Positions 1 to 8,942 of a stretch of DNA of 34,267 bases are shown here, piece by piece. Location: positions 1-34,267 of the forward strand of contig JAKCDC010000030.1 in the NCBI GenBank assembly GCA_021838635.1. The letters run 5' to 3'. Position 1 is the stretch's first letter, and each line of letters begins with the position of its first letter. The translations under genes were made by a program, and so were the position numbers. The notes under the pieces are model-generated. The model was not told where the DNA came from and searched no databases. It saw only the letters and a program-made list of their open reading frames with translations. The stretch is from Pseudomonadota bacterium. GTDB lineage: Bacteria; Pseudomonadota; Gammaproteobacteria; Steroidobacterales; Steroidobacteraceae.

Positions 1-1161
<1,161 letters not shown>

Positions 1162-1164
1162 CGC

Positions 1165-2151
1165 ATGCACGCTACGATTATTGGCGCGGGTGTTGCGGGC
1201 CTCGCCTGTGCGGTGGAACTTGCCGAGCGCGGTGCGAGCGTCGAGGTGCTCGAGCGCGCCGAGAGCTTCGAGCGGGCCGGTTGCTCCTGGTTCGCCGGTG
1301 GGATGCTCGCGCCGTGGTGCGAGCGGGTCAGCTCCCCGGCGCACATCGTTGCGCTCGGCGATGAGGGCTTTGCGTGGTGGGCCGAGCGTTACCCGGCCAT
1401 GGTGCGCCGCGGCACTCTGGTGCTGGCGCACGCGCGCGATACGGCGGAGCTGAAGCAGTTTGCGCGCCGCACCGAGCGTTACCAGTGGCTCGATGCGGCG
1501 GGTATCACGGCGCTCGAGCCGGATCTGGAGGGCCGATTCGAGCAGGGTCTGTTCTTCCCGGAAGAGGCCTACATCGATCCGCGCGCCGCGCTCGCGGCCC
1601 TCGCCGAGCGGCTGACCGGGCTCGGGGCCACGATCCGTTTCGGCGCCGAGACGCCGCCGGCGCATGCCGAGTCGGGACGGTGCGTCATCGATTGCACCGG
1701 ACTCGGTGCGCGCGCCGTGCTCACCGACCTGCGCGGCGTGAAAGGCGAGATGCTGCACGTACAGGCGCCAGATGTGACCTTGACGCGGACCATCCGCGTG
1801 TTGCATCCGCGCACGCCGGTGTACATCGTGCCGCGCGGCGAGGGTCGTTACATGATCGGCGCGACCATGATCGAGAGCGATCAAGCGAGTCGCGTGTCGG
1901 CTCGCGCCATGCTCGAGCTGCTCGGTGCCGCCTACGCGCTGCACCCGGCGTTCGCCGAGGCGGAGATCGTGGAGATCGGCACCGGCGTCCGTCCGGCATT
2001 CCCGGACAACTTGCCGCGCCTGACGCGCCGCAACGGCACGCTGTACGTCAATGGGCTGTTCCGGCACGGATTTCTGGCCGCACCGGCGCTGGCGCGCCGG
2101 GCCGCCGAGTTCGTGCTCGAGGGACGCGAGGCCCCGGAGGTGATGCAGTGA
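1165..2151 (+). CDS. thiO: Glycine oxidase ThiO (FAD-dependent)
   Basis: ThiO oxidises glycine to the iminoglycine (dehydroglycine) used by ThiG to form the thiazole of thiamine; it takes the place of the oxygen-sensitive ThiH, which is absent here. The 328-residue protein opens with a Rossmann FAD site (GAGVAGL at residues 7-13, acidic residue at the end of the second strand in VEVLER). It has the D-amino-acid-oxidase-like features WFAGGMLAP and, near the C-terminus, NGLFRHGFLAAPALA. The ATG at 1165 is 3 bases past the thiC stop, and the stop overlaps the thiS start (GTGA). Using ThiO rather than ThiH suggests aerobic thiazole synthesis. A related FAD amine oxidase is possible by sequence alone, but the context makes ThiO very likely. 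Confidence 0.95.
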   Translation: MHATIIGAGVAGLACAVELAERGASVEVLERAESFERAGCSWFAGGMLAPWCERVSSPAHIVALGDEGFAWWAERYPAMVRRGTLVLAHARDTAELKQFARRTERYQWLDAAGITALEPDLEGRFEQGLFFPEEAYIDPRAALAALAERLTGLGATIRFGAETPPAHAESGRCVIDCTGLGARAVLTDLRGVKGEMLHVQAPDVTLTRTIRVLHPRTPVYIVPRGEGRYMIGATMIESDQASRVSARAMLELLGAAYALHPAFAEAEIVEIGTGVRPAFPDNLPRLTRRNGTLYVNGLFRHGFLAAPALARRAAEFVLEGREAPEVMQ

Positions 2152-2345
2152 ACCTGCAGGTGAACGGCCAGTGGTGCGAGGTGCGTGCCGCGGATCTCGC
2201 CGCGGCGCTCGCCGAGCTCGGCTTCGCCGACGCGGTGCTCGCCACGGCGGTAAACGGCCAGTTCGTGCCGGCGCCCGAGCGCGCCACGGCCACGCTCGCC
2301 GAGGGGGATCGAGTCGAAATTCTCGCCCCCATGCAGGGAGGGTGA
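2148..2345 (+). CDS. thiS: Sulfur carrier protein ThiS
   Basis: This is a 65-residue ubiquitin-like sulfur carrier. Its C-terminal Gly-Gly (ending PMQGG) is adenylated by ThiF and then thiocarboxylated; ThiG takes the sulfur from it for the thiazole ring. The start is the GTG at 2148, overlapping the thiO stop by four bases (GTGA), so translation is probably coupled. The protein begins MNLQVNGQ and carries the typical ATAVNGQFVP segment and the GDRVEILAPMQGG tail. The gene abuts thiG directly. Length, C-terminus and position between thiO and thiG all fit the family. Confidence 0.96.
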   Translation: MNLQVNGQWCEVRAADLAAALAELGFADAVLATAVNGQFVPAPERATATLAEGDRVEILAPMQGG

Positions 2346-3119
2346 ATGTTCACGCTCTATGACGTGCCGGTGCGCTCGCGGCTGTTGCTCGGAACGGCCC
2401 GCTATCCCTCGCCGATGATTCTCACCGAGGCAGTTCAGGCGAGCGGCACCGAGGTGGTGACGGTCTCTCTGCGGCGCGAGGCGGCCGGGGAGCGTGCCGG
2501 GCAGGCATTCTGGTCCCTGGTGCGCGAACTCGGCGTGCGCGTGCTGCCCAACACCGCCGGCTGTCACACGGTGAAGGAGGCGGTAACCACCGCGCACATG
2601 GCCCGCGAGGTGTTCGGCACCCGCTGGGTGAAGCTCGAGGTGATCGGCGAGGAGGATACGCTGCAGCCGGATGTGTTCGGGCTCGTCGAGGCCGCACGCA
2701 TCCTGTGTGCCGAGGAATTCGAGGTGTTTCCATACACCACCGAGGATCTCACCGTGGCCGAGCGGCTGCTCGCGGCCGGCTGCCGGGTGCTGATGCCCTG
2801 GGGCTCGCCCATCGGCTCCGGTCACGGGTTGAACAATCTGTTCGGCTTAAAGGCGCTGCGTGCGCGCTTTGCGCAAGTGCCGCTCATCATCGATGCGGGC
2901 ATTGGAGTGCCCTCGCATGCCGCGCAGGCGCTCGAACTCGGTTTCGATGCGGTGCTGATCAACACCGCGGTCTCGCAGGCCGCCGATCCGGCCCGCATGG
3001 CCGGCGCGTTCGCGCAGGCAGTGGCCGCAGGCCGCGAGGCGTTTCTGGCCGGACCGATCGAGCCGCGCGACATGGCGGTGCCCTCCAGTCCGGTGGTGGG
3101 CACCGCGCTGCTCAGCTGA
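2346..3119 (+). CDS. thiG: Thiazole synthase ThiG
   Basis: ThiG condenses 1-deoxy-D-xylulose 5-phosphate, dehydroglycine and the sulfur of ThiS thiocarboxylate into the thiazole phosphate. The 257-residue TIM-barrel protein has the Schiff-base lysine K96 in WVKLEVIGE, the LPNTAGCHT segment (residues 67-75), and the phosphate-binding [11 protein letters not shown] and [10 protein letters not shown] motifs. The ATG follows the thiS stop with no gap. The thiG stop overlaps the thiE start (TGATG). No key residue is missing. Confidence 0.97.
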   Translation: MFTLYDVPVRSRLLLGTARYPSPMILTEAVQASGTEVVTVSLRREAAGERAGQAFWSLVRELGVRVLPNTAGCHTVKEAVTTAHMAREVFGTRWVKLEVIGEEDTLQPDVFGLVEAARILCAEEFEVFPYTTEDLTVAERLLAAGCRVLMPWGSPIGSGHGLNNLFGLKALRARFAQVPLIIDAGIGVPSHAAQALELGFDAVLINTAVSQAADPARMAGAFAQAVAAGREAFLAGPIEPRDMAVPSSPVVGTALLS

Positions 3120-3718
3120 TGCTCGCGCGCGTCTATCCGGTCGTGGAGAGTGCCGAGTGGGTGGCGCGGCTGCTGCCCTGCGGGGTGCGGCTGATCCAAC
3201 TGCGCATCAAGGATCCCCAGGCGCCGCTGCGTGCGCAGATCCGCACCGCCCGCGAACTTTGCGCACGCGCCGGCGCGCAGCTCGTGGTCAATGACTACTG
3301 GCAGCTCGCCCTCGAGGAGGGCTGCGATTTCGTGCACCTCGGCCAGGGCGATCTAGACGGCGCGGATGTGCCGGCGATGCGTCGCGCCGGGGTGCGCCTT
3401 GGCATCAGCACGCACGATGCGCACGAGCTTGAGCGCGCACTGGCCCTCGATCCGCAGTATGTGGCGCTCGGTCCGATCTACCCGACGCTGCTGAAGGCGA
3501 TGCCGTTCGCGCCGCAGGGATTGCGCCGGATCGGGGAGTGGAAACGGCGCATCGGATCGTGCCCGCTGGTGGCGATCGGCGGACTGACGCTCGAGCGTCT
3601 GGCGGGGGTGTTTGCCGCCGGGGCCGATTCGGCCGCAGTGGTCAACGACATCGTGCGCAACCCCGATCCCGAGGCACGCATGCGCGCGTGGGTCGCGGCC
3701 GAGGAGCGCGGCGCATGA
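3119..3718 (+). CDS. thiE: Thiamine phosphate synthase ThiE
   Basis: ThiE joins HMP diphosphate to thiazole phosphate, giving thiamine phosphate and pyrophosphate. The ATG at 3119 shares its A with the thiG stop. The 199-residue product has the family signatures QLRIKD (residues 27-32), VVNDYW, DFVHLGQGDL, ALGPIYPT and the phosphate-binding VAIGGL. The stop overlaps the thiF start (ATGA). It is slightly shorter than many ThiE proteins because the N-terminus starts almost directly at the first barrel strand; no other in-frame start would lengthen it without running into thiG. It is not fused to ThiD, which is a separate gene further down the operon. Confidence 0.95.
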   Translation: MLARVYPVVESAEWVARLLPCGVRLIQLRIKDPQAPLRAQIRTARELCARAGAQLVVNDYWQLALEEGCDFVHLGQGDLDGADVPAMRRAGVRLGISTHDAHELERALALDPQYVALGPIYPTLLKAMPFAPQGLRRIGEWKRRIGSCPLVAIGGLTLERLAGVFAAGADSAAVVNDIVRNPDPEARMRAWVAAEERGA

Positions 3719-4683
3719 GCGAGCGCTACGCGCGCCAGAGCGTGCTGCCTCAGGTCGGCGCGGCCGGCCAGGCGCGTCTGGCGGCCGCCCGGGTGCTGGT
3801 CGCTGGCGCCGGCGGCCTCGGGTGCGCCGTGTTGGAGTATCTGTGCGCTGCGGGAGTCGGTCGGATCGAGGTCCTCGATCCGGACCGGGTGGAGCTGTCG
3901 AACCTGCACCGTCAGCCGCTCTACCGCATGAGCGACGTAGGCGCGCCGAAGGCGGCCGTCGCGGCCGCGAGCCTGGCGGCCCTGAACCCCGAGGTGTCGA
4001 TCCGCGGGGTCGCCGAGCGGCTCACTCCGCTCAATGCCGCCGAATGGTGCGCGCGCGCGGACGTAGTGGTCGATGCCGCCGACAGCCTCGCGCTCACCTA
4101 CATCCTCAGCGACGAATGTCATCGCCGGCGCACAGCGCTGATCAGCGCCTCGGTGCTCGGTCTTGCCGGCTATGCCGGGGTGTTCTGCGCGGGGGCGCCG
4201 AGCTATCGCGCGGTGTTTCCGCACATGCCGCCGACCGCCGGCTCCTGTGCGGTGCATGGGGTGTTGGGCAGCGCGGTCGGGGTACTCGGCACGCTACAGG
4301 CGCACCTGACGCTTGCGTATCTGCTGCAGCTCACCCCGCCGGTGCTCGGGCGGCTGGTCAGCGTGGATCTGGCCACGCTGCGCTTCGGCGGGTTCGATTT
4401 CGCCACCGCCAGTGAACCGGCCGAACCGCAGTTGCACTTCATCGCCCCCGGGCAGGTGCGCCCGAGTGATGTGGTGATCGACCTGCGCAGCCTCGAGGAG
4501 GCGCCGGTGTCGGCCATTGCACAGGCGCGACGCCTGTCGGTCGACGCACTCGGGGCGCAGACGCTGCCGGATGGCGAGCGCGTCGTGTTGTGTTGCCGCT
4601 CCGGGATCCGCGCCTGGCAGGCCGGCCGCATGCTGCTGGCGCGAGAGACTCGAGAGATCGTACTGGTCGCCCTCGGAGTCTAG
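3715..4683 (+). CDS. thiF: ThiS adenylyltransferase ThiF with C-terminal rhodanese-like domain
   Basis: This E1-like enzyme adenylates the ThiS C-terminus; the fused rhodanese domain probably hands over persulfide sulfur. Of 322 residues, about 1-235 form the ThiF/MoeB domain: ATP loop GAGGLG (31-36), arginine finger in LSNLHRQ (61-67), VVDAADS (118-124) and the conserved cysteine C178 in GSCAVHGVLG. Residues about 250-320 form a short rhodanese module with VVIDLRS and active-site loop CRSGIRA (C294). The two CxxC zinc pairs usual in ThiF/MoeB are absent: the segment normally reading CYRCLF is SYRAVF (163-168), and no second pair follows residue 220. A MoeB role cannot be excluded from sequence, but the position between thiE and thiD argues for ThiF. 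Confidence 0.9.
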   Translation: MSERYARQSVLPQVGAAGQARLAAARVLVAGAGGLGCAVLEYLCAAGVGRIEVLDPDRVELSNLHRQPLYRMSDVGAPKAAVAAASLAALNPEVSIRGVAERLTPLNAAEWCARADVVVDAADSLALTYILSDECHRRRTALISASVLGLAGYAGVFCAGAPSYRAVFPHMPPTAGSCAVHGVLGSAVGVLGTLQAHLTLAYLLQLTPPVLGRLVSVDLATLRFGGFDFATASEPAEPQLHFIAPGQVRPSDVVIDLRSLEEAPVSAIAQARRLSVDALGAQTLPDGERVVLCCRSGIRAWQAGRMLLARETREIVLVALGV

Positions 4684-4686
4684 GAC

Positions 4687-5496
4687 ATGGGTCGACGTCC
4701 CGCGGTGTTGGTGATTGCCGGGTCGGACAGCAGCGGCGGGGCGGGTCTTGCCCGCGACGTTCGCACGCTCGAGGTCGTGGGCGCCGATGCGCTGTGCGCG
4801 CTCACGGCAGTGACGGCCCAAACCGATGCGCGCCTCCTTGGGGTGTATCCGGTGCCGCCGGCGCAGGTGCGCGCCCAGATCCAGGCGGCGTTCGCGACGC
4901 GGGCCATCGGCGCGGTGAAAATCGGCATGCTGGTCGATCGCGCCACGCTCGAGGCGGTCGCCGATGCGCTAGCGCAGGCGCCCGCCGTCCCGCTGGTGCT
5001 CGATCCGGTGCTGCGCGCCTCCTCGGGCGCCGCGTTGCTGGAGGATCCTGGCTTTGAGCGGCTGCGGGCGCGGCTGTTTACGCGCACCACCGTGCTCACT
5101 CCCAACATCCCGGAGGCGGCGGCACTGTGCGCGGAGATGCGCCTGGACGGTGAGCCCGACGGGGCGCAGTTAATCGCCTGGGGTCGCAGACTGTTGGCTC
5201 AAGGGCCGCAGGCGGTGCTCATCAAGGGGGGACATGCCGCGGGCGACGCGGCTGCCGATTTGCTCGTGCGCCCCGGGGCCGAGCCGCTGTGGCTGTCCGG
5301 TTCCCGGTTTGCCGTCGGGCGGCGCGGCACGGGCTGTGCGCTCGCCTCGGCACTGGCCGCGGCGCTCGCCGCGGGGGCGGATTTGGAGGCGGCCTGCCGC
5401 AGTGCGCGCGCGCATGTCCGGGCGCTGCTTCAGGTGGCGCAGGAGCAGGCCCACCCGGCGATGCTCATCACCGGCCAGACTGCCACGCGCGAGTGA
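4687..5496 (+). CDS. thiD: Hydroxymethylpyrimidine (phosphate) kinase ThiD
   Basis: ThiD phosphorylates HMP and HMP phosphate to HMP diphosphate, the substrate of ThiE. The 269-residue ribokinase-fold protein starts with GSDSSGGAGLARDVRT (family form GSDPSGGAGIQADLKT) and has KIGML, LDPVLRASSG, LTPNIPEA, KGGH and the catalytic RRGTGCALAS loop with C217. The ATG lies 3 bases after the thiF stop. It appears to be the last thiamine gene of the operon; the next gene starts 10 bases further on but belongs to an unrelated family. thiM and thiL do not occur in the window. Confidence 0.95.
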   Translation: MGRRPAVLVIAGSDSSGGAGLARDVRTLEVVGADALCALTAVTAQTDARLLGVYPVPPAQVRAQIQAAFATRAIGAVKIGMLVDRATLEAVADALAQAPAVPLVLDPVLRASSGAALLEDPGFERLRARLFTRTTVLTPNIPEAAALCAEMRLDGEPDGAQLIAWGRRLLAQGPQAVLIKGGHAAGDAAADLLVRPGAEPLWLSGSRFAVGRRGTGCALASALAAALAAGADLEAACRSARAHVRALLQVAQEQAHPAMLITGQTATRE

Positions 5497-5505
5497 GTCC
5501 GGGGG

Positions 5506-5937
5506 GTGTTTGCGCCGCAGAGCTCTTCGCTCGATCCGCTGCTCCTGCAGGCGTATCGCGACACGCTGTACGAGGTGTGTGAGCCGCCGCTGACGCTGAG
5601 GGTGGGTGTGGTGTGCGAGCCGTTGCGCATGCTGCACCGGCGCCTCGGCGTCGAGTGCAGCGCATTTCTGAGCGCCTGCAATCCGTTTAGCCGGAGACTC
5701 GATGCGCCCAGCAATGCGGCCCGCCACGGTGCGTTGCTGCGCCAGCTGCGCGCCGCCGGTCGGGTGTACTTCGAAGGGCAGGGGCGCCATCCGAGCAACG
5801 GCTGGCCGGTCGAACTCAGTGTGCTCGTGCCTGGTCTGACGCTTCGGGCGAGTGGCGCGCTTGCACGGCGCCACGGGCAGAACGCTCTCGTGTGGTGCGG
5901 TGCGCATGCCGTGCCTGAGCTTATTCTTCTGCGCTGA
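5506..5937 (+). CDS. DUF3293 family protein
   Basis: This 143-residue cytosolic protein has the DUF3293 pattern: AYRDTLYEV at the N-terminus, LSACNPFSRRL in the middle (the asparagine-proline core), NAARHGALLRQLRA, and a C-terminal GQNALVWCGAHAVPELILLR block. The function of the family is not known. The start is a GTG at 5506, preceded closely by a G-rich stretch that can serve as ribosome-binding site. It lies 9 bases after thiD, so it is probably co-transcribed with the thiamine operon; whether that is functional or incidental cannot be told. No signal peptide or membrane segment is visible. Confidence 0.85.
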   Translation: MFAPQSSSLDPLLLQAYRDTLYEVCEPPLTLRVGVVCEPLRMLHRRLGVECSAFLSACNPFSRRLDAPSNAARHGALLRQLRAAGRVYFEGQGRHPSNGWPVELSVLVPGLTLRASGALARRHGQNALVWCGAHAVPELILLR

Positions 5938-5958
5938 GGGCGGGAGGGGTGCCGGGCC

Positions 5959-5989
5959 TTGTGTGCGTCCCGGAGCGACCCCATATGAT
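5959..5989 (+). promoter_or_regulatory. Possible sigma70 promoter of the Gly-rich membrane protein gene
   Basis: TTGTGT at 5959-5964 and TATGAT at 5984-5989 are separated by 19 bases, about 80 bases before the ATG at 6071. The -10 hexamer is good; the -35 and the spacing are mediocre. This is a pattern match only. Confidence 0.3.
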
Positions 5990-6070
5990 CGTCGGGACTC
6001 GAGGGCACCGGGGGGTGTCTGCGGGTTCCGCTCCAGGACTCTGAGGGGTCCGCCATTGAGACGACGCAAT

Positions 6071-6919
6071 ATGATGTCAACGCGATTTCGACTGCCGCTC
6101 GGGGTATGCCTGGCGCTGATCGCGGGTGTGGCGCTCGCCGCCGACCCCAGTGCGCATCAGATCTACCTGGCGGCCCGCTCCGGCAACATCGCTCAGGCCC
6201 AGCAGATGGTCGCCCAGGTGCTGAAGGATCATCCGACCAGCGCCAAGGCGCACTTCGTGGCGGCCGAGGTGCAGGCTCGGGCGGGGAATTTCGGCATCGC
6301 CCGCACTGAACTCGCGCAGGCCCAGGCGCTCGCGCCGGGACTGCCGTTCGCCCAGGCGCGGGCGGTCGCACAGCTGCGGCGTGAGCTGGGTCTGAGAAGC
6401 GGGCGCGCGAGTGCTGCGCGTAGCGGACACTCGGCGCATCTGGGCTGGGCACTGCTGCTGATCGGCGGGGTGCTGGTGGTCTGGATGATCGTGCGCCGGC
6501 GCATGGCGGCGGCTGCCGCCTATGGAGGTCCCTATGCCGGCGGGATGATGGCCGGCGGCATGGCGGCCCCGCCGGGAGGATATCCCCCGGGTGGCGCGCC
6601 TGTAGGGTACGGCTCCGGTTACGGGCCAGGCTACGCCCCGGGCGGGTCTGGGTTGATGGGCAATATCGCCTCGGGTCTGGCAATCGGCGCGGGGGTTGCG
6701 GCCGGTGAGGCCCTGGTCGGCGATGTGCTCGGGGGCAATTCCGGCGGTGGTGGTGGGATCATCCCGGATGCGGGTGCCGCACCCGCCTTCGACCCGCAGG
6801 CCAATGCGAATCTCGGCGGCAACGACTTCGGGCTGAACGATCCCGGCTCCTGGGACGACGGCAGCGGCGGGGGCGGGGGCGGCTGGGACAGCGGCGGCGG
6901 TGACGGCGGTTGGACCTGA
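6071..6919 (+). CDS. Exported/membrane-anchored TPR-like protein with Gly-rich tail
   Basis: This 282-residue protein has a signal peptide (about 1-23, ending ALAA), a helical TPR-like pair at 27-110 with alternating small and large residues (IYLAARSGNIAQAQQM, AHFVAAEVQARAGNFGIART), and one transmembrane segment (about 124-142) followed by basic RRRM. A long Gly/Pro/Tyr region follows. Residues 193-221 hold a small-residue hydrophobic block beginning GSGLMGNIASGLAIGAG, and the end is almost pure Gly/Trp/Asp. The same block recurs in the protein encoded at 8341-8742. Two adjacent ATG codons (6071, 6074) are possible starts; I took the first. The gene converges on the antiporter gene across a strong hairpin. 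The function is unknown; it may be an envelope protein with a peptide-repeat interaction domain. Confidence 0.8.
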   Translation: MMSTRFRLPLGVCLALIAGVALAADPSAHQIYLAARSGNIAQAQQMVAQVLKDHPTSAKAHFVAAEVQARAGNFGIARTELAQAQALAPGLPFAQARAVAQLRRELGLRSGRASAARSGHSAHLGWALLLIGGVLVVWMIVRRRMAAAAAYGGPYAGGMMAGGMAAPPGGYPPGGAPVGYGSGYGPGYAPGGSGLMGNIASGLAIGAGVAAGEALVGDVLGGNSGGGGGIIPDAGAAPAFDPQANANLGGNDFGLNDPGSWDDGSGGGGGGWDSGGGDGGWT

Positions 6920-6927
6920 CCGGGCAG

Positions 6928-6950
6928 CGAGGGCGCCTCAGGCGCCCTCG
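6928..6950. terminator. Bidirectional terminator-like hairpin
   Basis: A perfect 10-bp stem (CGAGGGCGCC, loop TCA, GGCGCCCTCG) lies between two convergent genes. The three loop bases are the TGA stop codon of the minus-strand antiporter gene. No T-run follows on either strand, so termination would depend on the stem strength or on Rho. Confidence 0.65.
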
Positions 6951-8179
6951 CGGTTCCAGCGCCGGGCCAGCGGTTCGACGGTGGTCGCCTGCACCAGGAT
7001 GCTGAAGATCGCGATGAGGTAGGTCGCGGTCACGATCAGATTGCGGGCCGGCCCGGCGGGCAGGGATAGCGCGAGGGCCACCGACAGTGCGCCGCGCAAT
7101 CCGGCCCAGGTCATGAGTTTGACGAAGTGCGGCTCGAACTTCTGGAACGGCCGCAGCAGCAGCGTCGGCAGGCCGACGCTCACGAAGCGTGCCGCGAGCA
7201 CAAGCGGCAGGGCTAGCGCCGCCGGCAGCAGATAGGTGCGCACGGTGCCGGCAAGCGCGGTGAGCTCCAATCCGACCAGCCCGAACAGCAGCAGGTTCAG
7301 CAAATCATCGGTGAGCTGCCAGAACTGCAATAGCCGCTCTCGCGTCGCGGCGGCAATGACGAAGGCGCGTCCGTCGCCGCCGACGGCCAGACCCATGACC
7401 ACCGTGGCCATGGGCGCCGAGACCCCCAGCGCGAGCGCGGCATCGTAGCCGGCCGTGGCGAGCGCCAGCGTCACCAGAATTTCCACCGCAGGGCTGTCCA
7501 CCGTGCGCAGCAGGGCGACACCCGCAAATCCCGCCAGCGCCCCGAAGGCTAAGCCGCCGAACACCTGGCGTGCAAAGAGCGCCGCGACGTGCCCGACGTT
7601 CGGAGCCTGTGTCCCGGTCAGCCCGAGCAGCACGACGAACAGCACGACGCCGGTGCCGTCGTTGAAGAGTGCCTCCCCAGTGATCTTGGTGAGCAGCGAT
7701 GACGGGACCTGGGCCTTGCTGAGCAGCCCGAGCGCAGCGATCGGATCAGTGGGGGAGATCAGTGCGCCGAATAGCAGGCTCTCGCGCAGCGTCAGCGGCA
7801 GGGCGAGCAGGCGGGCGAGGCCGTAGAAGGCACCGCCGACGAGGGCGGTGGAGATCAGCACGCCCACGGTGGCCAGCAGCAGCACCACCCAGCGCGCCCG
7901 GCGCAGGGCGAGCACATCGACGTGCAGGCTGCCGGCAAAGAGCAGCAGCCCGAGCAGGCCGTGGAACACCAGGGCCGGGAAGTTCACCCCGCGGGCGACC
8001 TCGCCACCCCAGGCCGCCACCTGCGGCACGAACGGGCCGAGGCCCACGGCCCCCACCGACAGCAGCAGCGCCACCACCGTGATGCCGATCGAATCAGGCA
8101 GATGCACCAGCTTGTGATTGGCGTAGGCGCTGAGGGCGACCACGGCGATCACCGCCGAGACCAGCGTGAAAATCGGCAT
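6938..8179 (-). CDS. CPA1-family Na+/H+ (cation/proton) antiporter
   Basis: This is a 413-residue inner-membrane protein with about twelve hydrophobic segments, exchanging Na+ or K+ for protons. Family marks are ALISPTDPIAALGLL, EALFNDGTGVVLFVVLLG (the Asp of FNDG is the ion-binding aspartate in NhaP-type carriers), and the late WAGLRGALSVALALSLP segment with the arginine typical of CPA1. The start is the ATG whose complement ends at 8179. The C-terminus stops shortly after the last helix, so there is no large cytosolic regulatory tail. It is transcribed alone, towards the Gly-rich gene at 6071. Sodium versus potassium preference cannot be decided from sequence. Confidence 0.92.
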   Translation of the reverse strand: MPIFTLVSAVIAVVALSAYANHKLVHLPDSIGITVVALLLSVGAVGLGPFVPQVAAWGGEVARGVNFPALVFHGLLGLLLFAGSLHVDVLALRRARWVVLLLATVGVLISTALVGGAFYGLARLLALPLTLRESLLFGALISPTDPIAALGLLSKAQVPSSLLTKITGEALFNDGTGVVLFVVLLGLTGTQAPNVGHVAALFARQVFGGLAFGALAGFAGVALLRTVDSPAVEILVTLALATAGYDAALALGVSAPMATVVMGLAVGGDGRAFVIAAATRERLLQFWQLTDDLLNLLLFGLVGLELTALAGTVRTYLLPAALALPLVLAARFVSVGLPTLLLRPFQKFEPHFVKLMTWAGLRGALSVALALSLPAGPARNLIVTATYLIAIFSILVQATTVEPLARRWNREGA

Positions 8180-8340
8180 CAGGTTCGCTCACGGCCGATG
8201 GGCTTGCGCCCGGGGTGCGCGGCCGGGGCGGTCGGGGTGAGCGTGCGCACGCGGCCTCCTCGACGGTGGTGTGAACGGAGGCCTGAATTATGGCATGCCC
8301 GGACCGCAAGACCGGTCCGGGCCGCCGCACGGTGCGCCGC

Positions 8341-8742
8341 TCAGAGGGCGCTGAACAGGCTGCCCACCAGGTCGCTGGCCAGTCCGAAGCCGGCGCCCAT
8401 GCCGAGCCCGCTCATGACGTTGCCCATGAAGCCACCGCCGGTCCCGGCGTAGGGCTGAGAGGCCCAGCCCCGGGTCTGGTAGGTCGGCTGCGGCTGCGCG
8501 TTCAGGTGCGATTCGAGGGCGTGGATGTACTCGGCCATCTGTTGGATGAGCATCAGTGCCGATTGGTTCTGATTCTGCACGGCGAGTGCCGTCTCGCGCA
8601 GATCGAGCATCAGGTCGCGCCCGATCGCAGGATCCGTGACTTTGCTCTGCAGCTTCTCGGCGAGGGCCTTGATGCCCTGGCCGACTTGGTCGGCCTGGTT
8701 CTGCAGCTGCAGGGCCTGGTTTTCGGCGGTCTGGTAATCCAT
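8341..8742 (-). CDS. Small coiled-coil protein with Gly-rich C-terminus (DUF2076-like)
   Basis: This 133-residue protein has residues 1-82 that are Gln-rich and strongly helical (AENQALQLQNQADQVGQG), likely a coiled coil. A short Pro/Gln linker follows, then GTGGGFMGNVMSGLGMGAG (about 100-118) and a hydrophobic end. The C-terminal block resembles that of the protein at 6071-6919 and, more loosely, DUF2076-type proteins. A GGAG ribosome-binding site lies 6 bases before the ATG. There is no signal peptide. It is transcribed in the same direction as the antiporter gene, 161 bases upstream of it, so they may share a transcript. The function is not known. Confidence 0.7.
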   Translation of the reverse strand: MDYQTAENQALQLQNQADQVGQGIKALAEKLQSKVTDPAIGRDLMLDLRETALAVQNQNQSALMLIQQMAEYIHALESHLNAQPQPTYQTRGWASQPYAGTGGGFMGNVMSGLGMGAGFGLASDLVGSLFSAL

Positions 8743-8766
8743 GGTGCGCTCCGGTAATGAACGGGT

Positions 8767-8785
8767 CCGGGACCTTCGGTCCCGG
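8767..8785. other. Perfect 8-bp hairpin in the divergent intergenic region
   Basis: CCGGGACC, loop TTC, GGTCCCGG lies between the divergent genes at 8341-8742 (minus) and 8943-10046 (plus). It would fall in or near the 5' leader of the plus-strand gene. No T-run and no open leader peptide were seen, so its role is unclear. Confidence 0.4.
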
Positions 8786-8942
8786 CGATTCGACCCCCTG
8801 GGGGGCGGTCGGTTCCACCTACGGTGGGGGTGCCCACCCGGTCCGTCAAGTCAGACTCGCCCGCGAGGGCGTCAGGACTTGGTCAGTACTGGGCGGCTAT
8901 CGTCGCCGTGCTCATCATCATCCGAATTGGGGGTCAGGTCTC

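Noticed and set aside
1932-2825. 297-codon minus-strand frame over thiO-thiS-thiG
   Set aside because: It is antisense shadow of conserved thiamine genes; no motif.
3715-4683. MoeB (molybdopterin synthase adenylyltransferase)
   Set aside because: Sequence cannot fully separate the two, but thiS lies upstream in the same operon and no molybdopterin gene is present.
5430-6683. 417-codon minus-strand frame across thiD, DUF3293 and the Gly-rich gene
   Set aside because: It spans three genes on the other strand and its composition is Arg/Pro/Ser-rich shadow sequence.
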